From: Bacilli bacterium | GTDB lineage: Bacteria; Bacillota_I; Bacilli_A; RF39; UBA660 | Direction of reading: 5' to 3' | Assembly (NCBI GenBank): GCA_017441845.1 | Contig: JAFRVB010000011.1 | Span: 1-36,689 of the forward strand | DNA length: 36,689 nt | Part shown: positions 1 to 7,448 of the stretch, one piece after another | Position numbering within the stretch: position 1 is the stretch's first letter | Layout: each line of letters starts with the position of its first letter | Position numbers and translations under genes: made by a program | Notes under the pieces: generated by a model | The model's database searches: none | What the model saw: the letters and a program-made list of their open reading frames with translations, nothing else | Told to the model about the DNA's origin: nothing

Positions 1-39
1 AACACCGCCACCAGCAACCACTATTTTCTTATAATTCAT
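1..39 (-). CDS. 5' end of a dinucleotide-binding-fold dehydrogenase (truncated by window edge)
   Basis: Only 13 codons are visible, reading MNYKKIVVAGGGV on the minus strand. The ATG is preceded by AGGAG at a 6-base spacing, and a TGTTATAAT extended -10 lies about 32 bases upstream of it, so this is a genuine gene start. The short beta strand followed by GGG is the beginning of a Rossmann fold. The wording VVAGGGV is typical of the 3-hydroxyacyl-CoA dehydrogenase N-terminus in Bacillota, but other NAD/FAD enzymes begin similarly, so the exact enzyme cannot be fixed from this fragment. Confidence 0.6.
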   Translation of the reverse strand, partial: MNYKKIVVAGGGV

Positions 40-70
40 ATGATTCTCCTTACTTTTATTAATATATACT

Positions 71-79
71 ATTATAACA
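71..79 (-). promoter_or_regulatory. Extended -10 promoter for the leftward dehydrogenase gene
   Basis: On the minus strand the sequence reads TGTTATAAT, a perfect -10 hexamer with the TG extension, placed downstream of the tRNA-His terminator and upstream of the AGGAG-ATG start. No convincing -35 box is seen, as expected for an extended -10 promoter. Confidence 0.5.
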
Positions 80-86
80 TTTTATT

Positions 87-120
87 AAAAAAAAAAGAAT
101 CTTTTAAAAAGAATCTTTTT
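87..120 (-). terminator. Intrinsic terminator downstream of tRNA-His
   Basis: On the minus strand, right after the tRNA, two copies of an AAAAGATTCTTTT-like unit pair with one central mismatch and are followed by a run of about ten T. The stem is AT-rich and weak, but the T tract and position fit a terminator for the tRNA transcript. Confidence 0.5.
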
Positions 121-129
121 ATTCTAAAC

Positions 130-206
130 TGGGGCGCCATGAGAGAATCGAACTCTCGCGTACTGGTGCCACAAACCAGCGTGTTAACCACTTCACCAAT
201 GACGCC
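130..206 (-). tRNA. tRNA-His (anticodon GTG)
   Basis: The minus strand folds into a complete cloverleaf of 77 nt with encoded CCA. The acceptor GCGTCAT pairs with ATGGCGC with one G-T pair; an extra G(-1) faces the C discriminator, the histidine-specific identity pair. The anticodon stem CTGGT/ACCAG encloses the loop TTGTGGC, so the anticodon is GTG. The T arm is GAGAG-TTCGATT-CTCTC. The D arm GTGA...CAC is normal. Overall it closely matches other Bacillota tRNA-His genes. Confidence 0.96.
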
Positions 207-270
207 ATTTCTTCAAATGACTATTATATTTTACAACATTTTTCGTTAAAAATCAACCATTTTCTTTGTG

Positions 271-299
271 TTGAGAATTAATTATATTTTTGATAAAAT
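271..299 (+). promoter_or_regulatory. Promoter of the DUF5662-thioredoxin operon
   Basis: TTGAGA at 271-276, a 17-base spacer and TAAAAT at 294-299 form a good vegetative promoter. A TTG codon at 290 lies inside this promoter, which argues that translation starts at the ATG at 317 instead. Confidence 0.5.
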
Positions 300-316
300 T
301 TAGTTATGGTGATTAT

Positions 317-859
317 ATGAAACTGGTTAATTTTTTTAGACATTTGCATACTGTTAATAAACATAGATTTTTAGTTTTTAAATTATGTGTAAAAGCAGGG
401 ATTCCTTTACAAGGTTTAGTACATGATTTATCTAAATATAGTTTTGTAGAATTTTGGGAAGGAGTTAAGTATTATCAAGGTACTTATAGTCCGATAAGAA
501 ATGCTAGAAAAGAACTTGGTTATTCTGAAGCTTGGTTACATCATAAAGGAAGAAATAAACATCATTATGAATATTGGTATGATTATGGTTTGGAAAAAGC
601 AGAAATACTAATGCCATATAAGTATTTTGCAGAAATGGTATGTGATCAATTAGCTGCTGGAATGGTTTATGATGGAAAAGATTGGAATAATTCTTCTCAA
701 CTTGAGTATTGGATGAGAGCTAGAGAAGTTGCGAGAATCGATGAGAGAATTGATAAAGCATTGATTAAAGTATATAATGAGATTAAAGAAAAGGGAGTTA
801 ATAAGGTAATTAATTCATATAATTTAAAAAAGATATATAAAGAATTTGTAGGTGAATAA
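317..859 (+). CDS. DUF5662 family protein
   Basis: A 180-residue soluble protein of the DUF5662 family, function unknown. The family signature is visible near the N-terminus: a HxxxVxKHR-type helix followed by GLVHDLSKYS, then conserved aromatic and histidine-rich segments (WLHHKGRNKHHYEYW). The HD pair and clustered histidines suggest a metal-binding helical fold similar to HD-type hydrolases, but this is inference. I start it at the ATG at 317, three bases after GGTGAT, because the in-frame TTG at 290 falls in the promoter. It is the first gene of an apparent operon with a flavoprotein and the thioredoxin system; the next gene starts two bases after its stop. Confidence 0.8.
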   Translation: MKLVNFFRHLHTVNKHRFLVFKLCVKAGIPLQGLVHDLSKYSFVEFWEGVKYYQGTYSPIRNARKELGYSEAWLHHKGRNKHHYEYWYDYGLEKAEILMPYKYFAEMVCDQLAAGMVYDGKDWNNSSQLEYWMRAREVARIDERIDKALIKVYNEIKEKGVNKVINSYNLKKIYKEFVGE

Positions 860-860
860 G

Positions 861-1484
861 ATGAAAGTAGTTTTAGTGAATGGATCTCCTCATAAGAATG
901 GTAATACTAATTTAGCTTTAGAAGAGATTAGTAAAGTATTAGAAAAAAATGGAATAGAGACAGAAATCTTTTGGATAGGAAATAAACCTATATCTGGTTG
1001 CATAGGTTGTGGTAAATGTATTGGTAAAGGTAAATGTGTCTTTGATGATGTAGTTAATGAATTTATTGATAAATATATTGATTGTGACGGATTTATCTTT
1101 GGAGCACCTGTTCATTATGCTTCTATTAATGGAGCAATGGCTTGTTTTATGGATAGATTATTCTATGGTAAAGCTGCTTTGTTTAAAGGCAAAGTAGGAG
1201 CAAGTGTTGCGGTATGTAGAAGAGCAGGAGGAGTAGAAGCTTTTGATAGATTAAACAAATATTTGACATATTCATCTATGGTAGTAATATCATCTAATTA
1301 TTGGAATGGTGTGTTTGGTAATGGTGACAAAGCAGATGCATCTGAAGATTTTGAGGGAATGCAAACAATGAGAATTCTAGGAGAGAATATGTCTTGGATA
1401 TTAAATTGTATTGAAGAAGGTAAAAAAGCTGGACTAGAATTTCCTAAATTAGAGAAAAAAGTATTTACTAATTATATTAGGTAG
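861..1484 (+). CDS. Flavodoxin-fold NAD(P)H-dependent FMN reductase / iron-sulfur flavoprotein family
   Basis: The 207-residue protein opens with a flavodoxin-like strand and phosphate loop (VVLVNGSPHKNGNTN) that binds FMN. A cysteine cluster follows (GCIGCGKCIGKGKC), as in the NADPH-dependent FMN reductase/iron-sulfur flavoprotein family; the spacing could bind an Fe-S cluster or simply be redox-active thiols. The GAPVHYASINGAMACFMDR segment is the second flavin-binding region of this family. The ATG at 861 has AGGTGA eight bases upstream and is preferred to an in-frame GTG at 852 that overlaps the preceding gene. Its place directly before thioredoxin and thioredoxin reductase suggests a thiol or quinone redox role; the substrate is unknown. 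Confidence 0.85.
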   Translation: MKVVLVNGSPHKNGNTNLALEEISKVLEKNGIETEIFWIGNKPISGCIGCGKCIGKGKCVFDDVVNEFIDKYIDCDGFIFGAPVHYASINGAMACFMDRLFYGKAALFKGKVGASVAVCRRAGGVEAFDRLNKYLTYSSMVVISSNYWNGVFGNGDKADASEDFEGMQTMRILGENMSWILNCIEEGKKAGLEFPKLEKKVFTNYIR

Positions 1485-1492
1485 GTGAAAAT

Positions 1493-1804
1493 ATGGGTGT
1501 TATTGTATTAAACGAAGATAATTTTGAAGAAGAAGTTTTAAAAAGTAATGAACCAGTACTAGTTGATTTCTTTGCGACATGGTGTGGACCTTGTCAAATG
1601 ATGAGTCCTATTCTAGATAAAATGAGTGAAGAAGAAAAAGGTATTAAGATATGTAAAATTGATACTGATGATAACATGAATCTAGCTAAAGAATATGGTA
1701 TTATGACAATACCTTGTATAATTGCTTTTAAAGATGGAAAAGAACTTAATAGAAGTATTGGTTTAACAGATGAAAAAAGTTTATTAAAACTATTGGAGGA
1801 CTAA
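1493..1804 (+). CDS. trxA: Thioredoxin
   Basis: A 103-residue classical thioredoxin, full length for the family. The active site WCGPC occupies residues 30-34 after the VLVDFFAT strand, and the cis-proline appears in TIPCIIAFKDG. An extra cysteine directly follows the cis-proline (TIPC), where Thr or Ala is more usual. It reduces protein disulfides in the cytoplasm and should be recycled by the reductase encoded immediately downstream; the two genes overlap by one base (TAATG), implying translational coupling. Confidence 0.95.
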   Translation: MGVIVLNEDNFEEEVLKSNEPVLVDFFATWCGPCQMMSPILDKMSEEEKGIKICKIDTDDNMNLAKEYGIMTIPCIIAFKDGKELNRSIGLTDEKSLLKLLED

Positions 1805-2679
1805 TGAAAGATATAATTATTATTGGAGCTGGACCTAGTGGTATGACTGCTGCTATATATGCATTAAGAGCTAATAAATCTGTTTTATTAATAGATTTTA
1901 AAGGATATGGTGGTCAAATAATAAATGCTAAATCAGTAGTTAATTATCCAGGTATTAAAGAAATTAGTGGTATAGATTATGCTAAAACTTTGTATGAACA
2001 AGTTACTTCTTTTGGTGGAGAATTTGTTTTTGAAAAAGTTAAAGATATTATTGATGGTGATATAAAGAAAGTTGTTACTGAAAAGTGCGAATATGAATGT
2101 AAGAGTGTAATTATTGCTACTGGTACTGTTAATAAAGGATTAGGTCTTGAAAATGAAGATAAATTTATTGGTAGAGGATTATCTTATTGTGCTACTTGTG
2201 ATGGTAATTTTTATAAAGATTTAGATGTTGCTGTAGTAGGTAGTGGAGAAGTTGCTACTGATGATGCTATCTATTTATCAAATATTTGTAATAAAGTATA
2301 TTTAATAATTAAAGGTGATGAATTTAAATACTTAGATAAAATAAGTAATATTGATAATATAGAAGTGGTTTTTAATAGTAGTGTTACTAATATTAATGGT
2401 GAATATAAGATTAGTGCTATTGAGATTAATAATGATAAGACTATTCCTGTTAATGGAGTATTTGTAGCTATGGGGCAAACTCCTGAAAATGGTAACTTTA
2501 GAAAGTTTGTTGATCTAGATGAAAATGGTTATATTAAATCTTTGGATTGTACTACTAAAGTAGATGGAATATTTGTTGCTGGAGATAATAGAGTAAAAGA
2601 GTTAAGACAGTTAACTACAGCTGTTAATGATGGTGCTATTGCAGCTACAAAAGCTTGTAAATATATAGATACTTTATAG
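1804..2679 (+). CDS. trxB: Thioredoxin reductase-like flavoprotein with altered NADPH motif
   Basis: A 291-residue low-molecular-weight thioredoxin reductase. The FAD-binding [10 protein letters not shown] is at the N-terminus, the redox-active CATCDG has cysteines 129 and 132, and a second FAD motif (GIFVAGDNR) precedes [14 protein letters not shown] at the C-terminus. The pyridine-nucleotide domain keeps a glycine motif (GSGEVA, 146-151), but the HRRxxxR element that normally holds the NADPH 2'-phosphate reads I169-K170-G171 with K175, so both adjacent arginines and the histidine are gone. It may prefer NADH or another donor, or use lysines instead. It is translationally coupled to trxA, so thioredoxin is the obvious electron acceptor. 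Confidence 0.9.
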   Translation: MKDIIIIGAGPSGMTAAIYALRANKSVLLIDFKGYGGQIINAKSVVNYPGIKEISGIDYAKTLYEQVTSFGGEFVFEKVKDIIDGDIKKVVTEKCEYECKSVIIATGTVNKGLGLENEDKFIGRGLSYCATCDGNFYKDLDVAVVGSGEVATDDAIYLSNICNKVYLIIKGDEFKYLDKISNIDNIEVVFNSSVTNINGEYKISAIEINNDKTIPVNGVFVAMGQTPENGNFRKFVDLDENGYIKSLDCTTKVDGIFVAGDNRVKELRQLTTAVNDGAIAATKACKYIDTL

Positions 2680-2701
2680 TATCTTTTTATTTTGTTTTTA
2701 A

Positions 2702-2742
2702 TTAGCACTCTATATTGACAAGTGCTAAAAAAGTAGTATAAT
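2702..2742 (+). promoter_or_regulatory. CIRCE operator overlapping the clpB promoter
   Basis: TTAGCACTC (2702-2710), nine bases, AAGTGCTAA (2720-2728) match the HrcA-binding CIRCE consensus with a single mismatch. The spacer and first base of the right arm form TTGACA (2715-2720), and TATAAT follows at 2737-2742 with a 16-base spacer. HrcA bound here would cover the -35 box directly. Confidence 0.93.
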
Positions 2743-2763
2743 ATTCTATGAGAGGTGATAGAT

Positions 2764-4860
2764 ATGTATAATGAACAAGAAGAAGAAAATGTATTAGAAA
2801 AATATGGTCGAGATATTACTAAAGAAGCAAAAGATGGTAATATTGATCCAGTTATTGGTAGAGATGAAGAGATTAGATCTATTACTAGAGTATTAACTAG
2901 ACGTACTAAAAATAACCCGGTATTAATTGGTGAACCTGGTGTTGGTAAAACAGCTATTGCGGAAGGATTAGCTCTAAAAATAGTTAAAGGTGATGTACCT
3001 GATTCTTTAAAACATAAAACTATTTGGGAATTAGATTTAGCTGCTTTAGTAGCTGGAGCTAAATACCGTGGTGAATTTGAAGAAAGAATTCAAAAAGTAC
3101 TAAAGGAAGTTAAAGATAGTGATGGAGATATCATCATGTTTATCGATGAAATTCATATGATTGTTGGTACTGGTAGAACAGATGGTGCGATGGATACATC
3201 TAATATCTTAAAACCAATGTTAGCTCGTGGTGATATTCATGTAATAGGTGCGACAACTTTAAAAGAATATCGTGAATATATTGAAAAAGATGGAGCACTA
3301 GAAAGACGTTTCCAAAAAGTATTAGTAAATGAACCTAGTGTTGAAGATACTATTACAATACTTCGTGGTATCAAAGATAAATTTGAAATACATCATGGAG
3401 TTGAAATAAAAGATTCTGCTTTAATTAGTGCCGCAACTTTATCTAATAGATATATTACTGATAGATATTTACCAGATAAAGCAATTGATTTAGTAGATGA
3501 AGCTTGTGCGACTATTCGTGTTCAAATGGACTCAGTTCCTTTTGAATTAGATAGTCTAACTCATAAGATAATGAGATTAGAAATAGAAAAAGAAGCTTTA
3601 AAGAAAGAAAAAGATGAGAATTCTGTTAAAAGAAAAGAAAAAATATCTAATGAATTAGAAGAATTAAAAGAAAAAGAAAAAGAATATAAAGAAGCTTGGA
3701 AAAAAGAGAAAAATTTAAATGAAGATATTAAAGATAAAAAGAAAGAATTAGATAAGGCAAGATTTGATTTAGAACAAGCTGAAAATAAGTATGATTTAGA
3801 AGCATGTGCTATTTTAAGACATGGTACTATACCAAAGTTAGAAAAAGAATTAGCTGAACTTAATGAAAGCAGTAAAAATAGACTTTTAAGTAATATTGTT
3901 GAAAGTGAAGATATTGCTTCTGTTATATCTAAATGGACTAATATTCCGCTTTCTAAACTTCAATCTAGTGAAAAAGATAAATTATTAAAATTAGAAGAGA
4001 ATATGAAGTTAAGAGTAATGGGTCAAGATGAAGCGTTAAAACTTGTTAGTGATGCAGTAATCAAATCTCGTAGTGGAATAAAAGATCCTAATAAACCTAT
4101 TGCTAGTTTTATGTTTTTAGGTCCAACTGGTGTTGGTAAAACGGAAGTTGCGAGAACTCTAGCATATGAACTATTCGATGATGAAAAACATATGATTAGA
4201 ATAGATATGAGTGAGTATATGGAAAAATTCAGTGTATCTCGTTTAATTGGTTCTCCTCCAGGATATGTTGGTTATGAAGAAGGAGGTCAATTAACTGAAG
4301 CAGTAAGAAGAAATCCTTACTCAATAGTATTATTTGATGAGATAGAGAAAGCTCATCCAGAAGTTTTAAATTTATTATTACAAATCTTAGATGATGGTAG
4401 ATGTACTGATTCTAATGGTAGATTAGTTGATTTTAAAAATACTATTATTATTATGACTAGTAATTTAGGGTCAGAATACGTTCTTGAAAATAACAAAGAT
4501 AAAGTATTAGATGAAGTTAAAAGTACTTTTAGACCTGAATTTGTTAATAGAATAGATGAGATTATAGTATTCAATAGTTTAGAAAAAGATTCTTTATATA
4601 AAATACTTGATAAAATTATTAATGATATTGAGAGGAGATTGTCTCATTTAAATCTACATCTTAAATTAACTGATAGATGCAAAGATAAATTAGTTGAAGA
4701 TGGATATGATATTAATTATGGAGCTAGACCATTAAAGAGAAGAGTATCTCGTGAGATAGAAACACTTTTATCTCATCATATAATTAATGGTGATATTAAA
4801 AATAATGATACTTTAGTAGTAGATTATAGAGATAATGAATTTAAAATTAATAGAGAATAA
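2764..4860 (+). CDS. clpB: ClpB-type AAA+ disaggregase lacking the N-terminal domain
   Basis: A 698-residue Hsp100 ATPase. AAA-1 carries Walker A GEPGVGKT (56-63), Walker [10 protein letters not shown] and an arginine-finger ALERRFQ. A long coiled middle domain (about 265-385, very rich in K and E, ending in [14 protein letters not shown]) is the ClpB hallmark that binds DnaK. AAA-2 has GPTGVGKT from 453, [14 protein letters not shown] and the sensor-2 GARPLKR. No ClpP-docking loop is apparent. The usual ~150-residue N-domain is absent: D1 begins within 35 residues, as in some short ClpB forms. ATG 2764 follows AGAGGTGAT; an in-frame GTG lies at 2755. The CIRCE promoter places it under heat-shock control. 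Confidence 0.92.
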   Translation: MYNEQEEENVLEKYGRDITKEAKDGNIDPVIGRDEEIRSITRVLTRRTKNNPVLIGEPGVGKTAIAEGLALKIVKGDVPDSLKHKTIWELDLAALVAGAKYRGEFEERIQKVLKEVKDSDGDIIMFIDEIHMIVGTGRTDGAMDTSNILKPMLARGDIHVIGATTLKEYREYIEKDGALERRFQKVLVNEPSVEDTITILRGIKDKFEIHHGVEIKDSALISAATLSNRYITDRYLPDKAIDLVDEACATIRVQMDSVPFELDSLTHKIMRLEIEKEALKKEKDENSVKRKEKISNELEELKEKEKEYKEAWKKEKNLNEDIKDKKKELDKARFDLEQAENKYDLEACAILRHGTIPKLEKELAELNESSKNRLLSNIVESEDIASVISKWTNIPLSKLQSSEKDKLLKLEENMKLRVMGQDEALKLVSDAVIKSRSGIKDPNKPIASFMFLGPTGVGKTEVARTLAYELFDDEKHMIRIDMSEYMEKFSVSRLIGSPPGYVGYEEGGQLTEAVRRNPYSIVLFDEIEKAHPEVLNLLLQILDDGRCTDSNGRLVDFKNTIIIMTSNLGSEYVLENNKDKVLDEVKSTFRPEFVNRIDEIIVFNSLEKDSLYKILDKIINDIERRLSHLNLHLKLTDRCKDKLVEDGYDINYGARPLKRRVSREIETLLSHHIINGDIKNNDTLVVDYRDNEFKINRE

Positions 4861-4861
4861 A

Positions 4862-4889
4862 AATAAGAACTTTTAGTTCTTATTTTTTT
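4862..4889 (+). terminator. Intrinsic terminator after clpB
   Basis: AATAAGAAC and GTTCTTATT form a perfect 9-bp stem around a 5-base loop, followed by a T run. It begins right after the clpB stop codon. Confidence 0.85.
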
Positions 4890-4942
4890 ATTTTTCTTTA
4901 ATTTTAAAAATAAATATTGTATAATTAAAATAGGTGAATGGT

Positions 4943-5185
4943 ATGAGCATGAGTAGTGAAGATCTTGAAAGAACTGGTGTATTTAATACCTTATTAGATT
5001 TAGAAGATACTGGTTCAATAGATGAAATTGATGAGATTAAAGAGAGACTTGAATATATGGATATTGAAGATTCTAAAAAAAATAAATACTTTGATCTTAT
5101 TAATGAAATTAAAAAAGAAGAAGATCCAAAAACTAGAGAATTTTTGTTTCATAATTTAGCTAAAATAATTAATAAAGAGGGATAG
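4943..5185 (+). CDS. Small acidic hypothetical protein
   Basis: An 80-residue, charged, predicted all-helical cytoplasmic protein that I do not recognise. The ATG at 4943 follows AGGTGA; an upstream in-frame GTG at 4934 overlaps that ribosome-binding site. It is followed one base later by the MscS-type channel gene, so the two are probably co-transcribed, starting from a TATAAT at 4920-4925. Confidence 0.65.
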   Translation: MSMSSEDLERTGVFNTLLDLEDTGSIDEIDEIKERLEYMDIEDSKKNKYFDLINEIKKEEDPKTREFLFHNLAKIINKEG

Positions 5186-5186
5186 G

Positions 5187-6059
5187 ATGGTAATAGATAA
5201 TTTTTATAAATATCTTAGTAGTGTTACTGGTATTGATAAAGTTTATTTTCATTTAATAATAAGTACTGCGCTAGTAATACTTATCTTTTCTCTATTAAAA
5301 AAGATAGCTGAGTTTATTATTAGTAAGACAGTTAAATTAGAAAAACAATATAATGTTAATCAAGTAGTTCAAATAATACTTAGTCTTTTAGGTGTATTAG
5401 TAATATTCTTTGTATGGGAAAACTATGTTAAAAGTTTAATTACATTATTTAGTATTGTTGGAGCTTCTATTATAGTTGCTTTAAGAGAAAGTGTACTTAG
5501 TTTCTTTGCTGGAATATATATTAAATCTAAAAAAGTATTTGTTGTAGGAGATAGAATACAAGTTAATGATATTAAAGGAGATGTTGTTAATATATCAGGT
5601 CTTGATTTTGATATATTAGAGATAGATAATTCTTCTTTTAATGGTCAATCTACTGGTATTATTATTTCTTTACCTAATTCATATGTATTTACTAAAGAGA
5701 TTAAGAATCTTACTAAAGGATTTAAATATGTATGGAATGAAATTACTGTTAAAGTAACATTAGATAGTGATTTAGTAAGTAATAAAAAAGAATTATATAA
5801 GATAGTTAATAGTATAGATTCAGTTAGAGCTATTATTAATAATATGAAAGACCAAAGTAATATTATTGGTACAGATAATAAAGTTTATTTTAATAAATAT
5901 GATCCAATAATATATACTGAGATTAAAGATAATTATGTTCTATTAACTATTAGATATTTAATTGATCCTAAGAAGGGTAGAATTGTTAATAGTGTTATCT
6001 GGAATAAAATATATGAAAGTTATAAAGATAAAAAATTAAAATTATATATAGGAGAATGA
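5187..6059 (+). CDS. MscS-family small-conductance mechanosensitive channel
   Basis: The 290-residue protein has three predicted membrane helices (about 19-38, 57-80 and 84-108). The third is Gly/Ala/Ser-rich (IVGASIIVALRESVLSFFAG), the pore-lining helix of MscS. The beta domain follows at once with VFVVGDRIQVNDIKGDVVNIS and SLPNSYVF, both family signatures, then an alpha/beta cytoplasmic cage domain. It would open on hypo-osmotic shock to release solutes. Length matches E. coli MscS. Its stop overlaps a possible ATG of the next gene (ATGA at 6056-6059). Confidence 0.9.
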   Translation: MVIDNFYKYLSSVTGIDKVYFHLIISTALVILIFSLLKKIAEFIISKTVKLEKQYNVNQVVQIILSLLGVLVIFFVWENYVKSLITLFSIVGASIIVALRESVLSFFAGIYIKSKKVFVVGDRIQVNDIKGDVVNISGLDFDILEIDNSSFNGQSTGIIISLPNSYVFTKEIKNLTKGFKYVWNEITVKVTLDSDLVSNKKELYKIVNSIDSVRAIINNMKDQSNIIGTDNKVYFNKYDPIIYTEIKDNYVLLTIRYLIDPKKGRIVNSVIWNKIYESYKDKKLKLYIGE

Positions 6060-6061
6060 AT

Positions 6062-7345
6062 ATGAAAATAATAAGAGGAGTAGGAATATTTATAACAGTT
6101 TTATTATTAGTTTTAATAGTGCTTTTTAATGTTAATAATGTTGTGTATAAAACTAATAAACAATATATTAACTTCTTTGGTTATAAATTAATGACTATTG
6201 ATAATAAATATGATTATTATCTAGTTAAAAATGTTAAAGTAGATGATGTAATCCTATATGATAATATTAGTTTTAGAGTTAATAGTACAGATTTAAGTAC
6301 AGATAAAGTTAAAGGTAAAATGAATGATTGTCTAAAATTAGCTAACAGTTCTACTGTAGTTTGTAATGATGATTTAGAAGGAAAGGTGGTTATGAAAGTG
6401 AGTGGTGCTAGAGATTTCTTGCTGGTAAATAAGGGTTCTTTAATAGTACTAGTATTATGTATTATATTATTAATATTAGTATTCTTATGGAAACCAAAAG
6501 ATAAGAAAGAAAAGGTAATAGAAAAACCTAAAGAGAAAAAAGAAGATAGTGTTATTGAAATAAATACTGAACCTTTCCAAAGAGAAGAACATCCTGTAGA
6601 AGAAACACCAGAAAATAATAATGATCAAACTGTTATTATAGATACTTCTCCTTTTAAAGAAGAAGTAAAAGAAGATATAGAAGTACCTATAAATACAGAA
6701 GATATTAATAGAGAGGTATCTGAAGTAGAATCATTTAATGTAAATACTAATTTACCAGAACAAAACAATATTGAAGTTCCAAAGAATGATTTTGTTAATA
6801 AATTTGAAATGGCTATGGATACTCCTCCGGTAGAGAATTATGAGGTAGAAGATAACTATGTACCAGAGGATGTAATAGTAGTACCTCATGCTGTACCAGT
6901 AGAGGTTGAAACTAATCAATTTACTGCACCAACAAATGAAGAATTAGAAGATGTTATTGTAGTACCTCTAAGAAAAGAAGAAGATGAAAGTCTAAATGAT
7001 ATCATAGTAGTTCCATATGACAAAGTTATGGAAAAGAAACAAGAAGAAGAACCTGTAGAAAAAGATTATTCGGAGTATTCTGATGTCATAACAGTACCTT
7101 TAACATATTCATCTGATAGATATGATGAGTATGCTGAAGTAATAAAAGTACCTCTATTTAGAGATGAAAAAGATGATTTCTTTGATACTAATGTTTCTAA
7201 TGATATCTTTAGTGATGCTAATATAAATAGAAGTGTAGAAATAGATCTATCTGATATTAAAGTAGATAGTACATCTGAAAAAGTACAAGTTACTCCTATA
7301 TATAGTAGTGATGTAGATCTAAATGAGGATGTAGAAGTTTTATAA
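6062..7345 (+). CDS. Degenerate SipW-like membrane protein with repeated VIxVP tail motifs
   Basis: A 427-residue protein with one membrane helix near residues 5-22, an extracytoplasmic domain of about 100 residues, a second helix near 118-138 and a long acidic cytoplasmic tail. The topology and phrases such as FFGYKL, VDDVILYDNISFRV and GKVVMKVSG resemble SipW-type signal peptidases, but the catalytic SGSM serine motif is absent (TIDNKYDYY stands there), so it is probably not a peptidase. The tail repeats a short motif five times (DVIVVP, DVIVVP, DIIVVP, DVITVP, EVIKVP) plus two VIxxxTxPF variants. ATG 6062 is spaced 7 bases from GGAG; the earlier ATG at 6056 is too close. The next gene encodes a surface repeat protein, a plausible client. 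Function is inference. Confidence 0.6.
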   Translation: MKIIRGVGIFITVLLLVLIVLFNVNNVVYKTNKQYINFFGYKLMTIDNKYDYYLVKNVKVDDVILYDNISFRVNSTDLSTDKVKGKMNDCLKLANSSTVVCNDDLEGKVVMKVSGARDFLLVNKGSLIVLVLCIILLILVFLWKPKDKKEKVIEKPKEKKEDSVIEINTEPFQREEHPVEETPENNNDQTVIIDTSPFKEEVKEDIEVPINTEDINREVSEVESFNVNTNLPEQNNIEVPKNDFVNKFEMAMDTPPVENYEVEDNYVPEDVIVVPHAVPVEVETNQFTAPTNEELEDVIVVPLRKEEDESLNDIIVVPYDKVMEKKQEEEPVEKDYSEYSDVITVPLTYSSDRYDEYAEVIKVPLFRDEKDDFFDTNVSNDIFSDANINRSVEIDLSDIKVDSTSEKVQVTPIYSSDVDLNEDVEVL

Positions 7346-7368
7346 GAGCAGTAATGCTCTTTTTCTTT
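7345..7368 (+). terminator. Intrinsic terminator
   Basis: AGAGCA-GTAA-TGCTCT followed by a T-rich tract, beginning at the last base of the preceding stop codon. Confidence 0.8.
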
Positions 7369-7406
7369 ACATTAAAAAGTAAATAATATACATAATAACT
7401 ATTAAT

Positions 7407-7428
7407 GCATGAAAACATACGTTATAAT
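7407..7428 (+). promoter_or_regulatory. Promoter and candidate operator of the first BspA-like gene
   Basis: An imperfect inverted repeat GCATGAAAACATAC (7407-7420) ends two bases before a TATAAT (7423-7428). The same arrangement, with a perfect palindrome, precedes the paralogous gene near the right edge of the window, so the element is conserved between the two copies and may bind a regulator. Confidence 0.5.
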
Positions 7429-7448
7429 TAAACTAGGAGATTATAACT

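Noticed and set aside
40-249. Open frame of 69 codons across the left edge
   Set aside because: It runs through the tRNA-His gene and its terminator in the opposite orientation and has no ribosome-binding site.
5187-6059. UGA-as-Trp (Mycoplasma) genetic code
   Set aside because: Several genes end at TGA overlapping the next start (6057-6059, 31653-31655, 35764-35766), and Trp is written TGG throughout.
6062-7345. Active SipW signal peptidase
   Set aside because: The catalytic serine motif is missing at the expected place, so only a degenerate relative is called.
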